Shown in pieces: positions 13,701 to 25,333 of a stretch of DNA of 64,000 nt. Origin of the DNA: Smittia aterrima (Eukaryota; Arthropoda; Insecta; Diptera; Chironomidae); contig CP093830.1 in the NCBI GenBank assembly GCA_033063855.1, positions 19,282,854 through 19,346,853 of the forward strand, in the 5' to 3' direction. The notes under the pieces are model-generated. The model saw only the letters and a list, made by a program, of their open reading frames with translations, was not told the origin of the DNA and did no database searches. Both the position numbers and the translations under genes were made by a program. Position 1 is the first letter of the stretch. Every line of letters begins with the position of its first letter.

Positions 13701-15448
13701 GTCGTAATACTGAGTGGATGGAGCAGATTGAACGAGAAGCCAAGGAAGCAGTCGAACATCAACGTTTGAATCCAAAAGAAGAATTGAAGACAGTCGATCG
13801 TTCAATGCCATCAATAACACCGAAGATCGAAGTAAAGACAGAGATTATTGACGAGCCGTCCACAAACAGAAATCAGCCACTGCTGCCACCAACGCCAGGT
13901 GCTAACATTAAGATTGAATCATTTGATAATCTTTCGGGGAAAAAGAAACGAGGGAGACCGAAAGGAAGCGTTGGAAAGCCAAAAGAATCGAAGAAAATCA
14001 AAAATGGAAAGACTATCTTTGCCCAACCTCATCCCAGCTCAAAGTCAACCGACAACGAACAAAAATATTCTCTCAGGCTCTCGCCATTTTCATCTTCCGA
14101 TGGAGGATCAAGTCATGCAAGTCTCGTTGCTCTCGAGCATTGCTATTCACTTCCACCATCCGCTTCTCCATCGCTCTCATCAAGTCCACATGATCATCAA
14201 GATATTCACATGGATCACGATTACTGCGGAAAGTCTGAGGCCACTCCACTTCAATCAATCCAACCTGGTCAACTTGAAGAACAACATAAGAAGGAACCAA
14301 TAAGCGTACGACCTGTTGGGAGACCAAGAAAAGATCCGAACGCACCAAAAGCTCAATACACGAAAAAAGACAAGAACAATGCGATCGAGAAGATTAAGTC
14401 GCCTAAGGAGAAACTCGTAAAGATTGACATCAAACAGCATAGATCAATGATTGAAAACTTTAGGCCGGTTGCTCGTTATAACAAACGATCGCCAACTGAA
14501 GAATACGATCTTCTCTGTCGTTTCATAACTCAAGGAATGGATCAGGAAGATGTCGACTACATGCGTCGAGCGTACAGTTATCTCATTCAAAACGATATTC
14601 CTGGAACTGAGATTCTCCATCAAGTTCATTGGGTTGATCATTGTGCAACTGATCGATCGTTCACACCATCACCTCCTAAGAAGAGAAAGCGTGATAATGA
14701 CTTGCCAGAGATGAAACAACACACGACAGGTTGTGCACGAACTGAAGGATATTACAAAATCGATTCCAAGGATAAAGCTCATTACAAATATCATCATCTT
14801 CGAGGGACAGTGGCTGGAGCTCATCTCGATCAACATGCGAAAATGGCCGTGGCGAAAATGCAGAACGCATCGAGAGAAGCTCGATCGAATCAACGTCGTT
14901 TACTTACAGCTTTCGGTGGTGCTACAGAGTCAGATCTCCTGAAGTTTAATCAACTCAAGTTCAGAAATAAACAGTTGAAGTTTGCAAAGTCAGCGATTCA
15001 CGACTGGGGACTCTTCGCGATGGAACCGATTGCAGCTGACGAGATGGTGATTGAATATGTTGGGCAGATGGTGAGACCGAGTGTTGCCGATTTGAGGGAG
15101 ACGAAGTATGAGGCAATTGGCATCGGAAGTTCGTACTTGTTTCGTATTGATTTAGAAACTATCATTGATGCAACGAAATGTGGAAACTTAGCAAGATTTA
15201 TCAATCACAGCTGCAATGTGAGTTTGGATTTCTCTGATTATCAAACAGAAATTAATTTTGGATTCTCATTTCAGCCAAATTGTTATGCAAAAGTCATCAC
15301 GATTGAGTCAGAGAAGAAAATCGTCATCTATTCGAAGCAGCCGATCGGAGTGAACGAAGAAATCACTTACGATTACAAGTTCCCACTGGAAGATGAGAAG
15401 ATTCCCTGTCTTTGCGGTGCTCAAGGCTGTCGTGGAACATTAAACTGA
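10705..15448 (+). CDS. Set1: Histone H3K4 methyltransferase SET1 (COMPASS catalytic subunit)
   Basis: SET1/SETD1 methylates histone H3 lysine 4 at promoters as the catalytic subunit of the COMPASS complex. Exons 10705-10943, 11002-11254, 11318-15217 and 15275-15448 give 1521 residues. The order is: N-terminal NYKLLVDPF and KVYRYEG motif; RRM around residues 90-178 (ending in SVFHDPYGEECKNLVEF); a long low-complexity middle rich in Ser, Asp, Glu, Lys and Arg; n-SET with NQRRLLTAFG; a SET domain from about 1383 (KSAIHDWGLFAMEPI, EYVGQMVRPSVADLRE, GNLARFINHSCN); and post-SET CLCGAQGCRGTLN at the end. The last intron, 15218-15274, is 57 bases with no stop. If not removed it would insert 19 residues into the invariant HSCNPNC motif. 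Two AT-hook-like motifs (RGRPKG near 1042, VGRPRKDP near 1162) lie in the linker. The ATG follows a likely 5' UTR acceptor; an in-frame ATG at 10651 is probably intronic. Confidence 0.95.
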
Positions 15449-15684
15449 AGTCTCCTTCATCTCGTTATAAATTCTCCTTTTTCGTTAGTTACGTTCAATA
15501 TTTTGGTTTGTTATATATGAATAAGATTTCATTTTTACGGCATTTTTTGAATAAAAGAAAATTAAAAATGAATCAACAGACAATTTAAACCTCCGCGGGG
15601 GAACAACAAACGAACGAACGTGATTAGTGAACGTAGACTTGTAAACAAGAATTTCACAATTTAATTTATCGACTGAAATCAAAA

Positions 15685-18170
15685 ATGTACAAAGTAAATC
15701 ATTTCAAACTAATCAGTGAACTTCACAGGAAGATAACAAAGTTGTCAGTCAACAGTTGTCACACTTGGAGTCCTAACGAAAGTCGCATTAGTTTATTGAA
15801 TAATCTTCCAACAAAAATTTCGGTGACGAACCAAAATGAAATCAAACAAATTAATTCGGAGTTCTCAGCGATCTTGAGACTATTCAGTCGCTCATTTAGT
15901 GTTCCACAAAAGGAAATCATCAAACAATTAAATGACTTCGTTGTAAGATGTCAGAATCAAAAGAAAGATCCAACCAAGGAGGATCCACGACATCCATCAT
16001 TCAGATCTGATGGTAAACACGATCCACCAGATGAAGAGAAAGATCCAGAGAAAGAAAAAATGATGGCACTAATAAGCAAAGTGGCTTTCTCAGTTTTCCT
16101 TATTTTTATGTTCTTGTCGATGATAATTCCACCAAAGAATCGACCGGAAAACGCAACTCGCTACGTCAGTTGGAATGAGTTCGTTCATTCGATGTTAGCG
16201 GTAGGTGAAGTACGAGAAATCATCGTCCATCCTGATCTAGAGATGGTGACTATCATTTTATACGATGGAGCTGTTGTGAAGGGCAGAAGACTTTCCTCGA
16301 ATGTGTATCACATGGCGATAGACACAACAAAATTCGAAGAGAAACTTCGTGATGTTGAGAAGCGACTTGGAGTTAGAGACAGTGTTTCCATTTCATTCGA
16401 TCGTGGTGGTGATCTTGCTGGAAGAATTCTCTTCTCGTTAGTTTCATTGGTAATCATTATGGCTTTGCTAAGTAAGCTACGCGGGTTTAAGGGACCTCTT
16501 AGCATGGATTCCTTCACTCAAATGGGAAGAGCAAAGTTTACACTTGTCGATCCAATTGAAGGCGGTCGTGGAGTTTTCTTCAGAGACGTTGCAGGGCTTC
16601 AAGAAGCTAAGCAAGAAGTCATCGAGTTTGTTGACTATTTAAAGCACCCTGAAAGATATCAAAAACTTGGAGCGAAGGTTCCCAGAGGCGCGTTACTGCT
16701 TGGGCCACCAGTAAGTTTTTAAATACTTTTCTCACACTCTGAGCTAATTGAAAATTTAATTTTTTTAGGGATGCGGTAAAACATTACTCGCCAAAGCTGT
16801 TGCTACCGAAGCTCAAGTTCCGTTTCTGTCCATGAATGGATCAGAGTTTATTGAAATGATTGGAGGTCTCGGTGCTGCTCGTGTTCGCGATCTCTTTAAA
16901 GAAGCTAAAAAACGAAGTCCTTGCATCATTTACATTGACGAAATTGACGCGATTGGTCGACAGCGAGAAGGAACTTCCGGAGGTGGAATGGGAATGAGTT
17001 CTGGTGAAAACGAACAAACTTTGAATCAACTTCTTGTCGAGATGGATGGAATGGCAAGCAAGGAAGGAGTTCTAATGTTAGCATCAACAAATCGCGCTGA
17101 TGTTCTTGATAAAGCTCTTTTGCGACCAGGTCGATTCGATCGTCACATTCTTATTGACTTACCAAACCAGTTTGAACGAAAGGAAATCTTCGAGAAACAT
17201 TTGTCATCTATCAAGCTCGAGGAGCCTCCAACTAAATATTCAAAGCGGCTCGCAACGTTGACACCAGTAAGATTTTAAATATTTTAATTACATTTTAAAC
17301 TCAATGACATTTCGATTTTCCAGGGATTCTCTGGAGCTGACATCGCAAATGTTTGTAACGAAGCTGCATTGCACGCTGCTAGAACTAGTCAGAAAATTGT
17401 AAAACAAGCCGACTTGGAGTACGCTGTTGAACGATTAGTAGGAGGAACTGAGAAACGATCGACTTCCATTTCTCCAGTTGAAAGGAAAACTGTAGCTTAC
17501 CACGAAGCTGGACACGCAATCGTTGGTTGGATGATGCCCAACTCTGATGTCTTATTGAAAGTCACAATTGTGCCTAGAACGTCACTGGCTTTAGGCTTCG
17601 CGCAGTATACACCAAAAGATCAAAAGCTCTACTCAAAAGAGAATCTTTTTGACAAGATGTGCATGGCTTTGGGTGGACGTGCAGCTGAGGCGATGACTTT
17701 CAATCGAATCACAACAGGAGCTCAAAATGATCTTGAGAAGGTCACAAAAATGGCTTATGCTCAGATTCGCCAGTTTGGCATGAATGAAAGGGTTGGACTC
17801 GTCTGCTTCCCAGACGAGAGTGAAGAGAACGCAATGGCCGAAAAACCTTTTTCAAAGCATTTGCAGAACATGATGGACGAAGAAGCTCGCAAAATGGTCA
17901 GCGAAGCTTACGACAAAACAGCGAAAGTTCTTGAAGAGAACAGAGACAAATTAGTGACAGTAAGTAACTTTCAACTTTTATTCAACGAACTTTACTAGAA
18001 TATTCTTTCACTCCCAGCTCGCCGAAGCTTTGCTCGTTAAAGAAACATTAAACTACGACGAAGTTGTCGAATTAATTGGCCCACCACTTCATGAATCAGC
18101 GAAGAAGAAAATAGATCCAGTAGACTTTGAAGACTCGATCAACTCACTAACATCGAAGGAAGACAAATGA
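15685..18170 (+). CDS. SPG7: Paraplegin, mitochondrial m-AAA protease subunit
   Basis: Paraplegin is an ATP-dependent metalloprotease of the mitochondrial inner membrane that degrades misfolded proteins and processes others, usually in hexamers with AFG3L2. Exons 15685-16710, 16769-17266, 17324-17959 and 18018-18170 join in phase 0 to 770 residues (human 795). The basic, Ser-rich N-terminus fits a mitochondrial presequence. Two membrane segments lie near residues 133-150 and 246-266. Walker A GPPGCGKT spans the first intron (340-347), Walker B IIYIDEID is near 396-403, and the arginine-finger region LLRPGRFDRH follows. The zinc site HEAGH is at 568-572. KYSKRLATLTPGFSGADIAN and the C-terminal IGPPLHE favour paraplegin over AFG3L2. 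It starts 236 bases after the Set1 stop. An AATAAA lies at 18238-18243. Confidence 0.94.
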
Positions 18171-18399
18171 GAAACTGAGATTGTTGAATGAGGCCATTGC
18201 TGTTAGAAAAAAATTGAACTTACTCGAGAGAATATTAAATAAAAGTTTTTAAAACAAATTGACGATGAAATGCATCATTGCAAGAAAGTGCAACAGAAAG
18301 AGCAAGACCGCTACGCAACTCACATGCATTCGCATCTTGTCACCGTTAACACATATTTTGCAGTTAATTGCAAGTGAAGTTTTCTCTTAAATCGTTTTA

Positions 18400-19629
18400 A
18401 TGTTTCGTGACAATATCAAAAATATTGAGAGAGGTCAGTTAAGAGCCTTCCTCCTTGTCTGCAATTTAAGTTTGGATAATTAATCCAAAAATATTTTAGC
18501 TCAAAGATATTCAAGAGTTGTCATCGATGGACACAATATTCCAGTTGACGTTGGAGCAGAGATTGAGATGAAGCTGCCATCGTTTGCTGATCACGATCGG
18601 ATTAAAAAGTAAGATAAACGACTTCATAAAACCTTGACTTCTCAGATTGATTCATTTGAATATTAAATTGCACAAACCTAAGTGCACAAATATTTTTCCG
18701 AAGCAACTTCTACGCTTTTATGTTTGCGATGTACATCGGACTTCTAGCGATTCTCTCGATTCCTTCTATTCTCGACGTTCTCGTTCACACGAATAAAAGC
18801 TCGTCCGACTTGACTGCATATCGTCGGTACATGCAGACGATTTTTCACACGCTGACCTGGTTTCGCAGTGATCTCAAACCTGGAACTGAAGCATGGAAAT
18901 CCATCGAAGCAATTCGCAAGTTTCACTTTTCAGCAAGTCGCTCTGCAATGAGTTCGAATGTTGGAATAATTTCGCAAAAGGATATGGCAATCACACAATA
19001 CGGATTTGTTGGTTTTGCGATCATCTCACGTCGAGAGCTGGGAATTCAAGGAAAAGACAAGGACTTGGAGGACTTCTGTCATTTTTGGCGAGTTCTTGGA
19101 CATCTTATGGGAATTGGAGACGAGTAAGTGATTTTTATCTCCGTTCTTCACTTATCAAAATCTTCTCAATTGCAGTTACAATTTATGCTGCGAGACTCTC
19201 GAAGAATCAATTGAACGAATGGACGTAATTCGATCAGAACATCTAAGACAGAATCTACAGAATCCTCCAAATGACTTCACGTCAATGACAAAATATATTT
19301 CCAACGGTCTCTGGTGCTTCAATCCTTTTGACACTTACAATCAAACAATTTTTATGGCGAAGCGTCTAAGTGGAGTTTCTAATTATTTTTATTTTGATTC
19401 CGAATTTCCTGATAACTACGAAAGACAAAACCTTGAACTTTACAATCAAACTCGCTGGACGAGAATCTTAATTTGGCTTTCAATTATGACCCGACAATTT
19501 CTCTTAAAATGCTTCATCTTGCGATGGCTTTTCAACGGCTTAGTTAGTCTCAGTGAATTCTTTATTAGATACTTTCCACTTCTCGCTATTATCAAGTTTG
19601 GTTGTCGTGATGCTTACGTCGATATTTAA
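18400..19629 (+). CDS. mpaB/rubber-oxygenase-like (DUF2236) membrane protein, copy 1
   Basis: The family (ER-bound oxygenase mpaB / latex-clearing-protein fold, formerly DUF2236) includes haem oxygenases in bacteria and fungi. The substrate of the insect members is unknown to me. Exons 18400-18433, 18500-18608, 18683-19123 and 19176-19629 give 345 residues. The acceptor at 18682 was chosen because it restores AQIFFRSNFYAF, matching copy 2. A hydrophobic segment (MYIGLLAILSIPSILDVLV) follows the N-terminal region. Conserved blocks are TLTWFRSDLKPGTEAW, KFHFSASRSA, DMAITQYGFVGF, FWRVLGHLMGIGD and SNGLWCFNP. A second hydrophobic region lies near the C-terminus. The tandem paralogue follows about 320 bases downstream. 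An AATAAA is at 19662-19667. Confidence 0.82.
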
Positions 19630-19947
19630 TCTTAAAAATATTTAAAATCATTAGAAAATCAAATAAAGTTCACGTTGCGTTGATTTACTAAATTACGTGA
19701 CGGATATAGTCGATCAAAAGAAATAAAGCTTCGGGCTTTCCCGTTAGTTACGCTACGTCAACGTTGGTGCGCAGAGAAACATTTCTTCGTACGAATCTCA
19801 ATCGTGATTTGTATGTTCATTAAAGCAGACGTGCTTCGTCAGAAATTGAAATATTTATTTAATAGTCTTTCTTCTTAAATCGATAATTAACTTTCTGCAA
19901 GAAGTTAATGAGAAACTTTCGTAACCGGAACTCGTAATTTGATCAAA

Positions 19948-21376
19948 ATGACGAAGACCGAAAGAGGTGAGTCAAAAGTTTTATGCAAATGATGTTCAAA
20001 CAAGTTTTATCAATTTTTCTCACGACAGCAAAGCAATATTCAGATGTCTTACGAAAATCTGCTGACGTTCCCGTTGACATTGATGATGAAATTGACATGA
20101 AACTGCCAGATTTTGCAGATCACGAAAAAATCAAAAGGTAAACTTGGATTTCTAAGAAAATTGTGGAAAGTCCGAAAGTGTAAACATCGTTTACGTTTAT
20201 GTTAGTTTCCGTTCGTAAGATGCGAGCACAAAATACTTGTAAACCATTCTCTTTGAGTAAATGAGTTGGATGAGAAGAAGATTTCAAGTTCAATGAAACT
20301 ACGACGAGCACCTGATAAGAAATATTTTGTTTACATTTTTCACGTGACGATAGCAGAACGACCTTGACCGAGAGCGAAATGTTTTCTTTGTCGAATAACT
20401 TTCTTTCATTTTAGAGCACAAGCCGTCTTCAAGAATAATTTCTTCGCGATCTTCTTTGGAATGTATTGCGGACTTCTTGCGATTCTGGCGATACCAACGA
20501 TTCTCAATGTTCTCGTGCACACGAAAAAATCCGGTTCAGACATGACAGCGTACAAGAGATACATGCGAACTATTTATCACACACTGACTTGGTTTAGAAA
20601 TGATCTGAAACCTGGAACTACCGCTTGGAAATCTCTAAGTGCAGTCAGGAAGTTCCATTTGTCCGCAAGTCGTTCAGCGAAAGGAGCCAATGTCGGAATG
20701 ATTTCTCAAAGAGACATGGCGATTACTCAATACGGCTTCATCGGGTTCTCTATTCTGGGACAGAAAATGACTGGAGTTCAAGCAACCAAAGAAGAGATGG
20801 ACGATTATTGTCATCTGTGGCGCGTGATAGGTCATGTTCTTGGCATCAGTGATAAGTAAATATTCAAAAACTTTCTGTTGAATCATTTATTATCAAATTT
20901 CTCTTTTTAGCATCAATTTGTGTGCTGAAACTTTCGAGGAGACTTTGGAGCGACTCAATGTCGTGCAAGATGATTTTCTTCGACCAGCTCTTCAATTCCC
21001 TCCAAAAGATTTTCAGCCAATGACAAGATACATCGCGAATGGTTTGTGGTGTTTCAATCCTCGTGATGCCTACGATGTCATCATCTTCATCATAAAGCGA
21101 ATGGTCGGCGTTCCAAACTTTTATTATCACGAAGAAGAAATTCCCAAGGATTTCAACGATTCAAACCTCGAGATTTATAAGCTCGGCTACTACGACAGAT
21201 TCACTGCATGGTTCGTCGTGTTCACTCACGAGTACCTATTGCAGTTCTTCATCATCCGTTGGTTCTTCAACCTTGATACGATTTTCCACGAATACCTCAT
21301 CACATACTTTCCGTTCCTGGCTTTTTATCAGTTCGGATGGAAGAATGCTTACGTAAGAATCTTAGAAAAAGAATAA
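19948..21376 (+). CDS. mpaB/rubber-oxygenase-like (DUF2236) membrane protein, copy 2
   Basis: This is the tandem paralogue of the preceding gene, similar along its whole length. Exons 19948-19966, 20029-20137, 20415-20855 and 20911-21376 give 344 residues. Exons 2 and 3 are exactly 109 and 441 bases in both copies, which supports both models. Shared blocks are DFADHEKIK, GLLAILAIPTILNVLVHT, TLTWFRNDLKPGT, KFHLSASRSA, DMAITQYGFIGF, LWRVIGHVLGISD and ANGLWCFNP. The second intron is 277 bases, against 74 in copy 1. The stop codon overlaps an AATAAA at 21372-21377; if that signal is used the 3' UTR would be extremely short. Enzymatic function is inferred from the family only. Confidence 0.82.
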
Positions 21377-21996
21377 AACTTTTTCGATCTGAACCAAACA
21401 AATATTTTTTTAATGAAAATTGTCGCATTTGATTCCCTCGAAATTACACGAAATTCAAGTTCACTACGAACAAGTCATGTGCGTCGGTGTTGGTGATGAA
21501 ATTTTGGTGTTTTTTCAAAAAAGTCAGAAATTAGAATTATTTTTATTGAAAAGCAAAGAAGACGCGAGATTTAAACAGTTTAAAGATGATGGAAGTAACC
21601 AGCATCGTTTGTAGTTTGTGTTATCAACCAACGAATCAAGTGAGCACGTCTGAATGAATAATAATCGAACGAAATTCATTTTGTGCAATGAAATTCTAAA
21701 GAAATTGAGTAATCGAGAGCAACTGAAGCTTCTACATCTCGCGGAAATTAAATCCACTGAGCTAAACCTTTCTGCCTTTCTTTCGTCGTGAATATCGCAT
21801 TTGTGTATTGTGTATTTCTTTCCAAGCAAAAAAAAATTGTTTCCCATGTTTCCATAAGCGAAGCAATTTTTACGCGAGCTCACATTCATCGGAATATCTC
21901 GCCGCCCACGAATAGCAGCGCATTTAAAGTTTCATTGAAATATCTTCAAACTTGATGAAAAAAAATCCATTTTTTCTCTCGCGTTTCTCTTCTTTG
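21377..21996. other. Intergenic region upstream of the zinc-finger gene
   Basis: No coding sequence is supported. The region ends in the TATA promoter of the next gene and probably holds its proximal regulatory DNA. Confidence 0.5.
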
Positions 21997-22194
21997 TATA
22001 AAAGCAATTCGCTTGCCTTGAGAGCGCTATGATAAGACGAACGTTCAGATGTTTACCGGCGCTTGAAAGTGTCACAGACTCCAGTGAACTCGAATTGCAC
22101 AAAACTGACTACAGCAACCCCCACACACAACAATAGCCAACTTTGCTAGCTCTCTAGTTTAAGAATGAAAGAGAAGTCAGAGTTGAATTGCGAT
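21997..22194 (+). promoter_or_regulatory. TATA promoter and 5' leader exon of the zinc-finger gene
   Basis: A TATAAA lies at 21997-22002, so transcription probably starts near 22025-22030. The leader runs to a good donor (GTAAGA) at 22195. It contains an ATG at 22165 that opens a short reading frame but does not join in frame to the next coding exon, so it may act as an upstream ORF. The assignment rests on position and consensus only. Confidence 0.5.
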
Positions 22195-22598
22195 TGTAAG
22201 ATGATTACAATGCACGAGAATTCTTATAAACGTCTTGCGCCTCGCTCGGTCCCTTTGCCGACAAGCAAGAATAACAAAAACACAACCCAGGCAAAAAATG
22301 AAAGAAAAGAAGTGAACACATATCTCTCGTTTTCCCATTTTCTCTCTTTCTCGGTTTATTTCATTTTTTTTTTCATTATTGTGATGATTTTCGTTGCGAG
22401 TAGAAGTTAGCTTATTCTTCGGTTGAAGAAATCGTTTTAGAAAAATTCTTAAAGTTGAAACAATTTCCAACATTGACCTGTCGTCGATAGTTGTTTCAGG
22501 TGCCGGGTTATCAATCACCAACTTGTGCGAAGTGTTGTGAGAGTATAACGAGAACAACAGCACCACAGCAGTTTTATCAGCACCCACCGGTTCAGTCG

Positions 22599-25333
22599 AT
22601 GGCTCCACCTCTACTTCACATACCGGTTCGTTGATCTAGGATCCTTAAAAATGTTAAGAAACTAATTCTCTCTCTTACTCTAAAGACTGCAACTGGATCA
22701 AACGATCACCAGCAGCAACTTGGGACTCACACAGCACACCAGAAAAAGTTCACAGCGACGACGGCGACCAATGTAAGTAACAACAATAAACAATAATAAA
22801 CGGAGAAAAAAAAACAAGAAAAAAATAATCGACGGAGGTTCTCTGTCGTTCGGGGTTGTACTAGGAACGGTCATTCGCTGATATGCCAGTCCCGAACATA
22901 TCAGCCATGCGTGCATGTAGAACCTTCTCCCCTTTTTCCACCGGGGAAGCTCGTTCGCCCATTCTCCTCCGTCTTGGGATTAGAAAATTCTTCTTGATTC
23001 AATTTTCTTCTTCCCGCGCCAACTCCTCGCTTCTTCGATCCCCCTTTACGACTCTGCATGACAGCAGAAAAGTACGTATAAAAATATAAAACGCTGAAAA
23101 AAAAAACTCTAAATGAAAAAAGAAATGAAAGAAAAAAAAATCCAGTTTAATAATAACACTGGCGTTGTTGTAAAAAAAATGTTTTTTTTTATTCTGATAA
23201 TTTTTTTTCCTCTCTCTCTCCATCCATTCTATATCGACTAGGGTAGAAAATGTTTAAACTGGGACATTCATGTGTATATTTCGTATCGATTCTTTCTGTG
23301 AACGATGCGAGATGATGACTCGAAGCTTAAGTTAAACCCTTCTCCTCAATTGTAGCTACGACATTTTTGGTGAAGGTCAGCGGGAATCTTTCACAAAACG
23401 TGCGGGATAATTTATTGTTTACATCGCCAATGTTTTTCTTTCGAGTACATGCTTCTTGATGGTAATAAACTTTATCTGTGAAAACAGCGCGTGGAGTTTT
23501 GGAGTTGATTCAGAAGGGAGAGATTCATTGAGCTTGTCACTCATTGATAAAAACGCAATTCCCCAAATATTCTCATGAGGGCCATCGAGGGGGAGTCGTA
23601 TCTCATCTTTTTTTTTTACGTTGTGGCGAATAAGGGAAAAAGAAAAAATTTCCAAACTCTTGAGCGGGGGAGAACAAAATTGATAAAAAGTTTTTCGTCA
23701 ATGAATCAGTTTCGTGTGGCAAAACATGTGAGTCACGAAAGAACTTGTTTATGCTGGATTCCTTCATCGCGAGTTGGGCTTTGGCGCGCAAAAGATAATA
23801 TCTCTAAAATTAAATTTCTTCCAGACGACTTCGACGTTTGAACTGGAACAAGCTTTGATCAACATGGATGGAGAGATTCTGCTGGGAGAAGAAGGACAAT
23901 GTCCGCTGTGCCAGAAAATCTTCAATCGAAAGACGTCGCTGTTGAATCATATCAGAAATCACTCGGCGGACAAGAAATATGTTTGCGGTTATTGCCAAAA
24001 GGGATTTTCACAGCAGGCGAACCTTAGGAACCACGAGAGAATCCACACAAATGATCGTCCTTACGTCTGGTAAGAAAAATAAAATCAATCATGAATGTAA
24101 CTAATCTCTCGAAATTTATTTTAGTATCGACTGCGGTAAAGCATTCACACAAATCACGAATCTCAATAATCACAGACGACTCCATACTGGCGAACGTCCT
24201 TTTGTCTGCATCGAAGTGAATTGTGGTCGATCTTTTGCTCAAGTTACCAATCTCAACAATCATATGAAGACTCATCATAAGATTCAGCAATACGTTTGCA
24301 GTCAATGCCCGAAGAACTTTCACACAGTAACTCAGCTCAATCATCATCTCGGAACTCACGGAATCACAGTCAAGACACAAATTGCTCCTCGTGGAGAATT
24401 TTCTTGCAATCTTTGTCCAACGTTCTTCAACGATGAAGCTCAACTTAAACGACACATACAGCGACACGCTGACGGAAGATACTTCGCATGTTCAGTCGTC
24501 GGTTGCAGTGAAGGTTTCTCATCAAAGAATCAGCTCAACAAACATCTCCAGCATCAACATCCACATGATTTTAATCGAAGGAGAGACAGACAAGTTCCTC
24601 TGTCACTTCTTCAACTCTCCGGCAATTCAAACTTTGATCCCAGCAAAACAAAAATTAAAATTGAAGAAGACTTGCAGATTTCCGCTCAAAATCATCACGT
24701 GGCGCAGATTCCATTACAAAGTAAGACATTTGAAGCTTCTGATAGTGATTTAAAATAATTTCTCGATTGATTTCTCAAGTTGGTGGACAAAACGTGACTA
24801 TCAACTTATCGTCGCCATATCATCATCACCAGCCTCAGTTTCGAAACGAACATTTAATATCCAATGGAATGTCGTCCGCCAATGATCACACAAAGAAAGT
24901 TTTATCGGTAAGGATCTCAACTGAAAATTCAAGTTCATCCACCTCTCGTTTTTGTTTGTGAATTTTTTTTTCGTGTTTTTGTGTTTTTATTTTAATTTGG
25001 GATTTTGTTTTTCTTCCACGCTTTTGTTGCTTTACCTTTTAGATAACCGAAATAATCAATCGTAGACTGAAGTAGTGAAGTTAGACGGTAAGATGTTTTG
25101 TTTGTGTTCTGTTAATCGGAAAATTTGAAATTCCCTTTGAGAAAAATTGAACTAATGGAATTTTCACTTTCAATTTCTTTTAGGATCACTTGAGCAACTT
25201 CAATCATTTCTTGAATTCATTCAACGCCCCCGCCATGCCGAACAACTCCTCGAAGATTGTCTGCAAGATTTGCAGCAATGTCTTCAAAACCACGCACACA
25301 TTGGACAAACACGTTCAAAAGTTTCACAGCTAA
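22599..25333 (+). CDS. C2H2 zinc-finger transcription factor, eight fingers
   Basis: Probably a nuclear DNA-binding regulator; I cannot name the orthologue. Inferred coding exons are 22599-22625, 22686-22772, 23825-24069, 24125-24720, 24780-24907 and 25184-25333, giving 410 residues. The first exon may begin at an acceptor near 22500, whose frame is open (VPGYQSPTCAKCC) but has no upstream ATG that splices in frame. I therefore took the first in-frame ATG; MDGEILLGEEG in the third exon is an alternative start. Fingers start with CPLCQKIF, CGYCQKGF, CIDCGKAF, CIEVNCGRSF, CSQCPKNF, CNLCPTFF, CSVVGCSEGF and, in the last exon, CKICSNVFKTTHTLDKH. Two of them have a longer Cys-Cys spacing. KIKIEED after finger 7 resembles a SUMO site. 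The roughly 1 kb third intron could hide another exon. An AATAAA is at 25442-25447. Confidence 0.8.
25043..25087 (+). other. Possible cassette exon of the zinc-finger gene
   Basis: Within the last intron, a good pyrimidine tract and AG precede 25043, and a GTAAGA donor follows 25087. Included in phase 0, these 45 bases add ITEIINRRLK and then a stop, which would remove the eighth finger. A shorter version starting after the AG at 25065 adds 22 bases and shifts the last exon into another frame that stays open for about 53 codons. No expression evidence is available. Confidence 0.35.

Noticed and set aside
18683..18703. Alternative acceptor after 18702 in DUF2236 copy 1
   Set aside because: It keeps the frame but deletes AQIFFRS, which is conserved in copy 2 as AQAVFKN.
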